Virus record (IMG/VR): IMGVR_UViG_3300030060_008361
Location: 22,687 to 86,686 of that record
DNA from: a virus
Reading direction: 5' to 3' (one strand)
Length of the DNA stretch: 64,000 nt
Both the position numbers and the translations under genes were made by a program. The first letter of the stretch is position 1. Each line of letters starts with the position of its first letter. The notes under the pieces are model-generated. The model ran no database searches and was not told the origin of the DNA. It saw nothing but the letters and a program-made list of their open reading frames with translations. Positions 8,726 to 16,910 of the stretch are shown here, in pieces.

Positions 8726-9574
8726 ATGAAGACGTGGGCCGAATATTACGATAGTTGCAGGAAAGAGTTTAACAATACCGAGAAGCCTGACGTCTCCATT
8801 TATGATTTAAGATTACAGATGATACCAGATTCGATTTTAGATGAGGAGTATTATAGAATAGTAAGTAACATATCGAAAGATGTTACAAACAATATGTTAG
8901 AGCAAGGAACAGTGCAGCAAATAAACGCGCTTTCTGTAAAATCTGTATCCCCATTTATGGATGATTTTCAGCTTTTATGTGATAAGTATTTTAAAAAATA
9001 TTTGGAGGATAATGTTTTTGGCTCTTATGTTTATTGTGATAATATAAAAATATACCAAACACCCAAAGATTCAAACAAGAATAAAAGTTCTTGGATATGG
9101 CATCTTGACAATAATCCCAAAGAACAGGTTAAAATAATGGTATATTTATCCAACGTCACCGCCGGCTACGGAGCCTTTGAATATATCAAAGATACAGACA
9201 ACGAAGCTGTTAAAGCAACAACAAGAAGAGTTGATCATAAAGATTGGTGCACATCGAAAGGAGAGCACCAATCGCGACACTGTTCTTGGTGGGGCTCCAG
9301 GGTACCAGATGAAGCTATACTAGCGATGGTAAAAAGTGGTTGTAAACCAACGCCGATACATGGTAAAATGGGAACAGCAATATTGTTCGACAATAATATT
9401 GTTCATAAAGGGTCGCTACCAACTAAGGGTGATAGGCTAGCAGCTACACTACAGTTTAGACCCATAAATTACAATAGAGATAGCTTGGTTGATAAAAGCT
9501 ATACGGGTGATGGGTGGGCTCACACAACCTTTAATATGGACCCCTCGATAGATACAAATATTGTTAGGAGATAA
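8726..9574 (+). CDS. Fe(II)/2-oxoglutarate-dependent oxygenase, PhyH-like, copy 1
   Basis: A 282-residue protein with the iron-binding facial triad of this superfamily: WHLDN near residue 125 (H-x-D) and a distal histidine in NIVHKGSLP near residue 230, followed by the 2-oxoglutarate-binding arginine in GDRLAATLQFRP. Between them is a beta-strand IMVYLSNV and a KMGTAILFDN turn, typical of cupin-fold oxygenases. It probably hydroxylates an intermediate or finished sugar. In glycan clusters such enzymes are usually inferred to be tailoring enzymes, and the substrate cannot be told here. It sits between the candidate transferase and the PseB-like gene, with gaps of 1 and 3 bases. Confidence 0.72.
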   Translation: MKTWAEYYDSCRKEFNNTEKPDVSIYDLRLQMIPDSILDEEYYRIVSNISKDVTNNMLEQGTVQQINALSVKSVSPFMDDFQLLCDKYFKKYLEDNVFGSYVYCDNIKIYQTPKDSNKNKSSWIWHLDNNPKEQVKIMVYLSNVTAGYGAFEYIKDTDNEAVKATTRRVDHKDWCTSKGEHQSRHCSWWGSRVPDEAILAMVKSGCKPTPIHGKMGTAILFDNNIVHKGSLPTKGDRLAATLQFRPINYNRDSLVDKSYTGDGWAHTTFNMDPSIDTNIVRR

Positions 9575-9577
9575 ATT

Positions 9578-10579
9578 TTGAACTTTGAATATCTGAAAAA
9601 TAAAAAGGTTTTTATCACTGGCGGAACTGGCTCACTGGGCAACGCGCTTGTTTCTAGGCTGAAACAATATAATTGTGAGATAGTTGTATATTCCCGAGAT
9701 GAGGGAAAGCAAGCACTTAAATTCGGAGCAGACAATAAAGTTAAATGTATCATAGGGGATATTAGAGATTTTGATAAACTTTATGTTTCCATGAAAAAGG
9801 AAAAACCAGATGTGGTTATACACACAGCTGCACTCAAAAGGATTGACGATATGGAGTTTCATCCAGATGAGTGTATCAAGACAAATATCCATGGATCAGA
9901 CAATGTTGCTAAAGCGTCATTACTAACAGATGTTGAGAAGTGTGTTCTTATCTCTACAGACAAAGCATGTCAGCCAGTGAATGTCTACGGTTCTTCTAAA
10001 TTCATAGCAGAAAGATTGTTCACAAACCACGACTATGATTCAAGTTCTACCATATTCTCTTCAGTTAGGTATGGCAACGTAATAGCATCTCGTGGATCTT
10101 TTATACCTCTTTGGTTGGGGTTGCTGAATCAGGGCGAGAATATAAAGGTTACTTCCCTAGAGATGACAAGGTTTCTTTTTACTCTAGAAGATGCGGTCGA
10201 CACTGTCCTTGGAGCAGTTACCAATTGTGAGGGTGGAGAGGTTTTTATTCCTCAAATTAATTCTTACGACATGACAACTATTTTAAAGGCAGTAGAGCAC
10301 CTACACGGCTCTCCTTTTGAATATGATATGATGGGCCTTCGACCTGGAGAAAAGTTACATGAAGACATGCTAGCGGAGACAGAATTGCCATTCACATACA
10401 AAGTAGAGGGCATAAATCTTCTCTGTGTGAGGCCTCAGTATACCAAGAGAGACCACAATGATATTTGGAAGAAATACCAAGGTCCACATTTTAATTCTTC
10501 TCTTCATGTAAGTAAAGACGTAAAAGAGCTTGTGAATTTAATCAAGAGAGGTTCCGGAGAGACAAAAAGTGGATCTTAA
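9578..10579 (+). CDS. UDP-GlcNAc 4,6-dehydratase-like SDR (PseB/CapE type)
   Basis: A 333-residue extended SDR. The nucleotide motif TGGTGSLG lies at residues 14-21. VVIHTAALKRIDDMEFHP and STDKACQPVNVYGSSK carry the DK pair and Y-x3-K catalytic residues of the PseB/FlaA1/CapD group, and SVRYGNVIASRGS and GLRPGEKLHE follow as usual. PseB converts UDP-GlcNAc to a 4-keto-6-deoxy sugar, the first step to pseudaminic acid, and related enzymes start other pathways. It starts with TTG at 9578, supported by AGGAG seven bases upstream. It overlaps the following oxygenase by 11 bases. This is the entry enzyme of the cluster and the best recognised pathway step. Confidence 0.87.
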   Translation: MNFEYLKNKKVFITGGTGSLGNALVSRLKQYNCEIVVYSRDEGKQALKFGADNKVKCIIGDIRDFDKLYVSMKKEKPDVVIHTAALKRIDDMEFHPDECIKTNIHGSDNVAKASLLTDVEKCVLISTDKACQPVNVYGSSKFIAERLFTNHDYDSSSTIFSSVRYGNVIASRGSFIPLWLGLLNQGENIKVTSLEMTRFLFTLEDAVDTVLGAVTNCEGGEVFIPQINSYDMTTILKAVEHLHGSPFEYDMMGLRPGEKLHEDMLAETELPFTYKVEGINLLCVRPQYTKRDHNDIWKKYQGPHFNSSLHVSKDVKELVNLIKRGSGETKSGS

Positions 10580-11396
10580 AATGGTTCTAGAATCTCTAAA
10601 TAAAAAAGGTTATTGCATATCGAATGTTTTTGATCTTGGCGTAGAAAGCTTGTTTGCGCAAAATAAGCAATATTTGGAGAACCTTGTTGGCAGAGAAGAG
10701 ATTGGGCATCGATCTGATAGATTACTGAAACACAACCCTATTAGAGATAGAAAAAAGTTTTATGAACTTCAAAACAAGCAACTCCTAGGAAGATCCTTGG
10801 GCCTAGAAGATGGAAGCATCATACAATTTTACTTAAATAACGTTTTTTTAGATCTTGCCGAAAAATATCTACAAGTGGACAATGTAAAGATGAGAAATTG
10901 TCTCGTGATGTATCACCCTCAAAATCCCTTCCCACCCTCAGCTAGCCAAAACTGGCATAGAGACCAAGAAGATACCAATACGTTCAAGGTGTTCGTATAT
11001 TATAATGATGTAAGTAGAGAGAATGGTGCTCTGTGGTATGTCAAGGAAAGTTCTTATGGCAAAAGAAACTCACACATTTGGCCAAATATGCATGGCGGTG
11101 CTGCTAATTTAAACCAATCAGCCGTAGCTTCTATACCCAAAGAGGACATAGTTTGTATGGAGGGAAAAGCCGGCACAGTTTGCTTCTTCGATTCTAATGG
11201 CTTTCATAAAGGGGGCAGAGTAACAAAAGGACAAAGAATCGCAACACATGCATGTTATCTAAGGCCAGATGCTCCACACATAAAAAATAGTATTTTACCA
11301 ACTTTTGAATATGACACTGAAGAGATAAATTTTGTAGATAAAAAGTCAGATGTATACTTGTCTTTATCTGATAGAAAAAGAGGAGTTATAGAATGA
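10569..11396 (+). CDS. Phytanoyl-CoA dioxygenase-like (PhyH) oxygenase, copy 2
   Basis: A 275-residue Fe(II)/2-oxoglutarate oxygenase. The H-x-D is in NWHRDQED near residue 135, the second histidine in DSNGFHKGG near residue 218, and the arginine in GQRIATHACYLRP. A GTG at 10569 has GGAG nine bases upstream; ATG 10581 is an alternative but is 21 bases from that site, so I keep the GTG. It is clearly different in sequence from the oxygenase at 8726. It is likely a tailoring enzyme of the sugar made here. Placement between the dehydratase and the aminotransferase may mean it acts on a pathway intermediate, which is inference. Confidence 0.76.
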   Translation: MDLKMVLESLNKKGYCISNVFDLGVESLFAQNKQYLENLVGREEIGHRSDRLLKHNPIRDRKKFYELQNKQLLGRSLGLEDGSIIQFYLNNVFLDLAEKYLQVDNVKMRNCLVMYHPQNPFPPSASQNWHRDQEDTNTFKVFVYYNDVSRENGALWYVKESSYGKRNSHIWPNMHGGAANLNQSAVASIPKEDIVCMEGKAGTVCFFDSNGFHKGGRVTKGQRIATHACYLRPDAPHIKNSILPTFEYDTEEINFVDKKSDVYLSLSDRKRGVIE

Positions 11397-12454
11397 TAAA
11401 GTGCTTTGAACCCAATATAGAACATTCAGATATTAATAAAGTTTCCGAAGTACTTAAAAGTAAGATACTTGGGTTTGGAGAAAATGTCAATAAGTTTGAA
11501 AAAGAATATAAAAAATTCTCAAATAAAACCAACAACATAGGTACCTCGTCTGCTTCGGCTGCAGCCTATATTATATTTGAGTATTTATATGAAAAATATG
11601 GGGAGTGTGTTGTTTATACTCCATCTTTAGCTTTTGTATCACCAGTGTATGCCGCGTTAAAAAACCAACATAAAATTGTGTATGTTGACGTAGATCAAGA
11701 TCTTCTGATGTGCGGTGATCATTTGAAAAAGATTATAAAGAAAACCGACAAGCATATAGTTGTTATGCCCATTTTGTATGGCGGTGTGTCACAAATCAAA
11801 GATATATCAGAGATAGCAAAAGAATATAAAGCAACAGTAGTTGTTGACTCTGCTCATTGTATTAGTTCAAAAATGGATAGTGACTATGATTTTTACTCTT
11901 TTCATTCTGTAAAACCAGTCTGTATGTCAAATGGCGGCCTAGTGGCAACAAATGAAGATCCAGAATATTTCCTACAAGGAAGAAACTTTGGCAGAAAACA
12001 AATAAGTGATAGCTATGATTTGGTTCAATCTGGTTTTAACTTCTATCTAAATAACTTGAACGCCACAATAGGGCTGTCACAGCTAGAGAAGTGTTTAAAA
12101 AATGTGAATAAAAGAAAATCAAATTTTAATTTTTTAAAAAATAACTTAGATGGCAAAATAGGCAGGTTTACAAATCACGATGAGGGGTCTTCTTATTATC
12201 TTTGTAGTGTTATATTAAAACCTGAACTAGAATCTGATAAGATGAGGGAGTATTTAGAAGCAAATGGTGTCCAAGCTAGTTTTCATTATCCATTTTTACA
12301 CAAAACCAAACAGTATTTTTGCGACCAGGTTTTAGAAAATTTAGAATCTTACGATAACAAAATAATAAACTTGCCAATACACCAGAATTTATCAGATTTG
12401 GAGCTAGAAAAGATAGTAAATGAGTGTATTAGTTATAGCAGAAGCAGGTGCTAA
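11393..12454 (+). CDS. DegT/DnrJ/EryC1-type sugar aminotransferase
   Basis: A 353-residue PLP-dependent aminotransferase of the DegT family. Seen: GTSSASAAAY near residue 50 (phosphate site), VVVDSAHCISS (the PLP aspartate) and FYSFHSVKPVCMSNGGLV, where the lysine of SVKP is the expected PLP-binding residue. PseC and relatives put an amino group on the 4-keto sugar made by PseB-like enzymes, so this should follow the product of 9578. The start overlaps the upstream stop by 4 bases. The downstream NeuB copy 3 starts 35 bases inside this gene, an unusually long overlap for this cluster. The serine/asparagine in place of the common GEGG after the lysine is a small deviation. Confidence 0.84.
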   Translation: MIKCFEPNIEHSDINKVSEVLKSKILGFGENVNKFEKEYKKFSNKTNNIGTSSASAAAYIIFEYLYEKYGECVVYTPSLAFVSPVYAALKNQHKIVYVDVDQDLLMCGDHLKKIIKKTDKHIVVMPILYGGVSQIKDISEIAKEYKATVVVDSAHCISSKMDSDYDFYSFHSVKPVCMSNGGLVATNEDPEYFLQGRNFGRKQISDSYDLVQSGFNFYLNNLNATIGLSQLEKCLKNVNKRKSNFNFLKNNLDGKIGRFTNHDEGSSYYLCSVILKPELESDKMREYLEANGVQASFHYPFLHKTKQYFCDQVLENLESYDNKIINLPIHQNLSDLELEKIVNECISYSRSRC

Positions 12455-13409
12455 CCATAATAGGAATTTTGATCAAGCGCTTTCACTTATAAGAGTTGCC
12501 CATGAGTCAGGGGCAGATGCAGTAAAATTTCAAACATATTCATCAGAAACGTTATATTCAAAAAACACACCAGATTTCGCTGGTTATAAAAACATAAATA
12601 ATCTCATTAGAGATATAGAGCTGCCTAGAGAATGGCAAGAAGACTTAAAATGCTATTGCGATGAGGTCGGAATTGAATTTATGTCTACACCGTTTGATGA
12701 GGCAGCTGCCGAACAATTAGTAAAGTTGGGAGTAAAGAGATTAAAGATTGCGGGTTTTGAGTCTACGGATCCTCGGTTCGTTAGAATGGTCGCCTCTTTT
12801 GGGTTACCGCTCGTTGTTTCAGCAGGGATAGGTAGTAACATAGATTCAATTAAGAACATTATAGACTGGGCAAGTAAAGAACAAACAAATCCAGACATAA
12901 CAATCCTTCACTGTAATAATGCCTACCCTACGCCAAATACAGATATAAACCTAAACAGGATTGACAATATAAGACAAACATACCCAGAAGTCAAGGTGGG
13001 CCTATCGGATCACACTGAAAGCATTTTAGCGCCTTCGCTGGCCATTGCCAAAGGCGCAACCTGTATAGAAAAACATTTTACATTATCAAGACATTTACCA
13101 GGTCCAGATCACCCCTTTGCTGTTGAGCCAGCAATGTTAAAGAAAATGATTGACCAAATCAGAGTAGCTGAGACAATGTGTACTGACACACAACATGCTT
13201 TTACTAATAGTGAACAAAAGTTTGTAAAAGCAATGAGGTCTGTGGTTGCTAATCAATCAATTAAAAAAGGGGACATTTTTACTACAAATAACACCACAAC
13301 AAAACGACCCTTTCTTGCTGGAAATATTCACTCATCTGAGTATTATAACGTACTCGGAAAACAAGCAGGCAGAGATTATAATATTGATGAGTTTATAGAA
13401 ATTGACTAA
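12420..13409 (+). CDS. NeuB-family nonulosonic acid synthase, copy 3, with SAF domain
   Basis: A 329-residue synthase with IAEAGANHNR (catalytic glutamate), AVKFQTYSSE, STPFDEAAAEQL, LHCNNAYPTPNTD, GLSDHTES and EKHFTLSR (metal histidines) and LPGPDHPFAVEP, then a C-terminal SAF domain from about residue 265. This is the copy closest to canonical NeuB/PseI/LegI enzymes in its motifs. ATG 12420 lies 35 bases inside the aminotransferase gene. Starting there is supported because the conserved first barrel strand (VLVIAEAG) begins at residue 3. It probably acts on the amino-sugar made by the dehydratase and aminotransferase upstream. Whether the product is pseudaminic, legionaminic or another acid cannot be decided. 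Confidence 0.86.
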   Translation: MSVLVIAEAGANHNRNFDQALSLIRVAHESGADAVKFQTYSSETLYSKNTPDFAGYKNINNLIRDIELPREWQEDLKCYCDEVGIEFMSTPFDEAAAEQLVKLGVKRLKIAGFESTDPRFVRMVASFGLPLVVSAGIGSNIDSIKNIIDWASKEQTNPDITILHCNNAYPTPNTDINLNRIDNIRQTYPEVKVGLSDHTESILAPSLAIAKGATCIEKHFTLSRHLPGPDHPFAVEPAMLKKMIDQIRVAETMCTDTQHAFTNSEQKFVKAMRSVVANQSIKKGDIFTTNNTTTKRPFLAGNIHSSEYYNVLGKQAGRDYNIDEFIEID

Positions 13410-13419
13410 GCAAAACGAT

Positions 13420-14097
13420 ATGATTTTTATTGTCTCAAAACGCAACATATGGACTGATAGTTTATGTAGTATGTTGACAAATAGTGGAATAAATTTTTTA
13501 CTTTACAGTGATGATAGTTACAAAGATGACCTCATCAAGAAAAATCCGTCATGGGTGTTTTTCTTTCATTGGTCAAAAATAGTAGAAAAAGATATTTTTT
13601 CAAATTATAGATGTGTTGTTTTTCATACAGCAAACTTGCCAAATTATAGAGGCGGTTCTCCCTTGCAAAATCAAATATTTGGAGGAGTTCATTCGTCCAT
13701 GGTTAACGCAATACAAATGACTGAACAAATAGATTCAGGAGACATATATTGTTCTAAGCCTATAAGCTTACATGGGTCGCTAACTGATATTTGGATGCAA
13801 ATTTCAAAAGTAGCGCACCATCTTATATTGATATGTATTAAAAATAACCCAACGCCAAAAGCACAAATTGGAACACCAACTACACTGAAGAGATTGAAGG
13901 GCTCCAAGCTCCTTGAAGTAATGAATAATGAAAGTGACATATGTCAAGTTTATGATCACATAAGGGCCCTTGATGCTGAAGGGTATGACGAAGCATGTAT
14001 AAAAGTTGGCAATTTTATGTTATCATTCTCTAGAGCAAAATTAGTTTCCGGAAACCTAGTGATATCAGATGTAAAGATACGGAAAGAAATAGAGTAA
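13420..14097 (+). CDS. Formyltransferase-like protein (sugar N-formyltransferase candidate)
   Basis: About 225 residues related to methionyl-tRNA formyltransferase and sugar N-formyltransferases. Key segments: MIFIVSKRN at the start, VVFHTANLPNYRGGSPLQN (the formyl-folate loop with its histidine) and EQIDSGDIYCSKP (catalytic aspartate). By eye, the usual asparagine two residues before the histidine is valine, so the canonical N-H-D triad looks incomplete. An in-frame TTG at 13402 would add six residues; I prefer ATG 13420 because the first beta-strand starts there. The length fits the sugar-modifying branch better than the ~315-residue tRNA enzyme. It probably formylates an amino group on the sugar. 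The PIG-L gene follows after 1 base. Confidence 0.7.
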   Translation: MIFIVSKRNIWTDSLCSMLTNSGINFLLYSDDSYKDDLIKKNPSWVFFFHWSKIVEKDIFSNYRCVVFHTANLPNYRGGSPLQNQIFGGVHSSMVNAIQMTEQIDSGDIYCSKPISLHGSLTDIWMQISKVAHHLILICIKNNPTPKAQIGTPTTLKRLKGSKLLEVMNNESDICQVYDHIRALDAEGYDEACIKVGNFMLSFSRAKLVSGNLVISDVKIRKEIE

Positions 14098-14098
14098 G

Positions 14099-14767
14099 AT
14101 GTTACCAGTATATGAAAATGTGTTAGTCCTCGCCGCACATCCTGACGATGAAACTTTAGGCTGTGGTGCAACAATAAAAAAGCTATCACTATTGGGTAGT
14201 AAGATTCGATTAATTGTTTTTACTGATGGAGTTTCATCCAGAGTTCATTCTTCATCCAGTCCCAGGAATGATAGACAAACCTTAGACAAGGTATCAGATA
14301 TTTTGGGAATACACAGTTATTGTACAGGTAACTTTCCAGATAACAAGATGGACACAGTTTCAGCACTAGATTTATGTAAATTTGTTGAAAATAATGTAGA
14401 TTTTAATCCTGATCTGATATTAACTCATGACTCATCTTGCTTAAATGTGGACCATAGAGCTGTAAATAATGTGTCTCTTACTGTTTTTAGGCCTCAGTAC
14501 GGCCTCAAACACAGGATTATGACTTATTATATACCATCTTCTACAGATTATAATTTTAATTCTAAATTTAATAGCAATACATATATTGATGTAGGGGGAA
14601 CATACGGCGATAAATTAAGGTGCTTAGAAGATTGTTACGCAGAAGAAATGCGGCCATGGCCACATAGTCGAAGTATTAAGAATGTCAAAGCACTAATGAG
14701 TACGTGGGGCTCCGAAGTTGGGATAAGATATGCTGAAAAGTTTAATCAATTAGTGAGTATAGAATAG
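14099..14767 (+). CDS. PIG-L/LmbE-family deacetylase
   Basis: A 222-residue zinc-dependent N-deacetylase. The metal motif AHPDDETLGCG lies at residues 13-23, and the third histidine in NVDHRAVNN near residue 120. PIG-L enzymes remove the N-acetyl group from GlcNAc-type sugars. Here it may free an amino group that the adjacent formyltransferase and acetyltransferase then re-acylate. This reading is from gene order: formyltransferase, deacetylase and acetyltransferase follow each other with gaps of one base or an overlap of one base. Length and motif spacing are normal for the family. Confidence 0.84.
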   Translation: MLPVYENVLVLAAHPDDETLGCGATIKKLSLLGSKIRLIVFTDGVSSRVHSSSSPRNDRQTLDKVSDILGIHSYCTGNFPDNKMDTVSALDLCKFVENNVDFNPDLILTHDSSCLNVDHRAVNNVSLTVFRPQYGLKHRIMTYYIPSSTDYNFNSKFNSNTYIDVGGTYGDKLRCLEDCYAEEMRPWPHSRSIKNVKALMSTWGSEVGIRYAEKFNQLVSIE

Positions 14768-15297
14768 TGATAAATGGCAGCAAAATAATGCTCCGAGGCC
14801 TTGAGTCTCAAGATATTGAGCAGTTGAGACAATGGAGAAACCTCCCCTCCCTCAGAAGATATTTTAGAGAGTATCGAGAAATTACAAAAGAAATGCAGCA
14901 AGAATGGTTTAGTAATGTAACAACTAAATCAACTGAATTTCACTTTACCATAAACGATAAAAAAAAACAAAAAATCATAGGCCATTGCGCACTATCATAT
15001 GTAAACTGGGTCAGCCGTACAGCTGAGTTTGCTATTTACATTGGTGATATGGAGTATAGAGGAAAAGGGTTTGGATCTGACGCTCTTAGGCAATTATGTA
15101 GATATGGCTTTGAGTATTTAAACCTTAATAGAATATGGTGTGAAGTATATAGTAACAACGCCTCATTGGACATGTACAGGCATATTGGGTTTAAAGACGA
15201 AGGGATGTTAAGAGAGAACTACTACTCAGAAGGTAAATATTGGGACTCTCACATCCTTTCGATGTTAAAAAGAGATTACGACTCCCGGGAGCAATAA
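14767..15297 (+). CDS. GNAT-family N-acetyltransferase, PseH-like, copy 2
   Basis: A 176-residue GNAT protein: IMLRGLESQDI, LRQWRN, IGHCALSYVNWVSRTAEFAIYIG, then the acetyl-CoA loop YRGKGFGSDAL, WCEVYSNNASLDMYRHIGF and a C-terminal YWDSHILSML. It has a better preserved Q/R-x2-G-x-G/A loop than copy 1 at 5877. The GTG start overlaps the upstream stop (TAGTG). It probably acetylates an amino-sugar of this cluster. Two such genes next to different NeuB copies suggest separate sub-pathways, which is inference. Confidence 0.84.
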   Translation: MINGSKIMLRGLESQDIEQLRQWRNLPSLRRYFREYREITKEMQQEWFSNVTTKSTEFHFTINDKKKQKIIGHCALSYVNWVSRTAEFAIYIGDMEYRGKGFGSDALRQLCRYGFEYLNLNRIWCEVYSNNASLDMYRHIGFKDEGMLRENYYSEGKYWDSHILSMLKRDYDSREQ

Positions 15298-15298
15298 T

Positions 15299-16186
15299 AT
15301 GAAATGGACTTTTGAAAAAACATGGAAAACTCACAGTATAAAAGATAGTTCTTTTATATATCCCTCATCTCAATTTAAAGGTAACCCTTTGCAAGGGCTA
15401 GAATATGTCAAAAAGGAACTGGTTCCCTATCTGGGGGGAGGAAAAGTTAAGGCTAACAGTGAATGTATATACCAATATAGTGACAATCTTGCTCAAATTG
15501 AAGGTTCAAAGATACTTGTAATCGGTGGCGGTCCATCTTCTATGGAATCTCAATATAGTGTTTCTGATTATGATCATGTTTTTTCTTGTAATCATTTTTA
15601 TAACAATGAGACTATAAATAAAATAAAGATGTTTATGGTTTTCTTGGGTGATGAGATTGATTTTGAATCTAAAAACTTAAAAGATTATTTAAAAAGGAAT
15701 GATGAAACTTTAATTTGTTTTGAGAATGTAGGAAGGCCAAAGTCAGATCTCGTTAAATTTAAAACAGAATATGGAGAAAGGGTAGTTTGGGGTCATACTA
15801 GGTATCATTCCAAGATAGGAGCTATGACAAGAATAATATCTTACCTTTGTAATTTAAAACCCAAGCACATATCTATTGTAGGTATGGATGGGCCAATATT
15901 ACCAGGCAAAGAAAAGAAGCATTTTCACTCTTTTCAACCTAAAAAATGGCCTGAAACTGGTACATTTGAGTCTTTATACGATCAGCAAAAAAGAATGAAG
16001 AGGTACGTTGAACAATATTTAGAATTTTGGGACTATATATTGCACGATGTAGGCTCTGAAATATCCTTCAACAATGTTGGGCACAAACATGCTTGTAACC
16101 TTTCAACAGAAATACTGACCGATAAACTAGGAGAAGAGTACCAAGAGTATCTAAACAATCCAGACAAGAGAGTGGCGAATGGATAA
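15299..16186 (+). CDS. GT42/DUF115-like Rossmann protein, second stand-alone copy
   Basis: A 295-residue protein. After about 75 residues of unknown sequence comes KILVIGGGPSSMES, then YDHVFSCNHFYNN, and near residue 195 HISIVGMDGPILPG. The GGGPS start, a C/SN-HFY block about 20 residues on, and the I-V-G-M-D strand closely follow the order in Cst-type GT42 sialyltransferases. It also contains KKHFHSF with histidines that could be catalytic. A transferase role for the nonulosonic acid is plausible but unproven. It overlaps the next gene by 8 bases. Confidence 0.58.
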   Translation: MKWTFEKTWKTHSIKDSSFIYPSSQFKGNPLQGLEYVKKELVPYLGGGKVKANSECIYQYSDNLAQIEGSKILVIGGGPSSMESQYSVSDYDHVFSCNHFYNNETINKIKMFMVFLGDEIDFESKNLKDYLKRNDETLICFENVGRPKSDLVKFKTEYGERVVWGHTRYHSKIGAMTRIISYLCNLKPKHISIVGMDGPILPGKEKKHFHSFQPKKWPETGTFESLYDQQKRMKRYVEQYLEFWDYILHDVGSEISFNNVGHKHACNLSTEILTDKLGEEYQEYLNNPDKRVANG

Positions 16187-16910
16187 TATTGAAAAACTTT
16201 TAATAACTGGTCCCTCAAAAAAGGTCAATGAAATCCCAAAAAAAGAGATAGAAGATCTTTTATCGAATGGGTATAAAATATTTTCTTATACTGATTCATT
16301 GTTTTATTTACAAAAGATAGGTATAAAACCTCATTACTTTTCCTTCTTAGATCCGTACACAATAGGTAGAAAGATGAATTTTTATGAAAATGATCCCTTT
16401 TTATCAGATACTAGCTTGATGATATATGATCTTTATGAAAACGATTTAAGCACTTTTTATAGATATGGTTTTACCTGTAACAGTTTTATAAGAGACTTCA
16501 GAAGTTCGTATGAGAAGTTTATATCTTTAAAGTTTCAAGATAATTTCAAAGAGGTTATAAAAAAAGATTCCACCTGTATAGATATAACCCATCCTAAGTT
16601 TGCTAGTTCATTCTTTGACTATAAAAAACAATTGTACATTTTTAGCGGAAACAAGAAAACAAACACAGACAAATTCAGCTGCGTGCTCATACCTATGATT
16701 TTAAACTTTTTTCCAAATCTAAAAGAAATAAAATCAGTAGGTTTTGGAGATTTTGACACTCCCAGGTACTATAATGACGGCTCAAAAGGTTACCCAGAGT
16801 TCATAAATACATTTTATATGATGAAAAACAACACAGTTTTTAACTTAGAGAATTCATCAATTAAGATTGATTTTTTTAGAGACAATTTTTATAAAAAGGA
16901 GTTGTCATAA
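16179..16910 (+). CDS. GT42/DUF115-like Rossmann protein, third stand-alone copy, divergent
   Basis: A 243-residue protein beginning with KLLITGPSKKVNE, then GYKIFSYTDSLFYLQKIGIKPHYFSFLDP, and near residue 190 EIKSVGFGDFDTPRYYNDG. It follows the same pattern as the genes at 7918 and 15299 (glycine-PS loop, PHYF-x3-DP and a VGFGD strand) but is shorter and lysine/phenylalanine-rich. The GPS loop lacks one glycine relative to its paralogues. Its function is unknown beyond the fold inference. A role in glycan assembly follows from its place between another such gene and a HAD phosphatase, overlapping each by 8 and 1 bases. Confidence 0.5.
   Translation: MDNIEKLLITGPSKKVNEIPKKEIEDLLSNGYKIFSYTDSLFYLQKIGIKPHYFSFLDPYTIGRKMNFYENDPFLSDTSLMIYDLYENDLSTFYRYGFTCNSFIRDFRSSYEKFISLKFQDNFKEVIKKDSTCIDITHPKFASSFFDYKKQLYIFSGNKKTNTDKFSCVLIPMILNFFPNLKEIKSVGFGDFDTPRYYNDGSKGYPEFINTFYMMKNNTVFNLENSSIKIDFFRDNFYKKELS

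Noticed and set aside
13402-13419. TTG at 13402 as start of the formyltransferase-like gene
   Set aside because: It cannot be excluded, but the first conserved strand starts at ATG 13420 and no better ribosome site supports the TTG.
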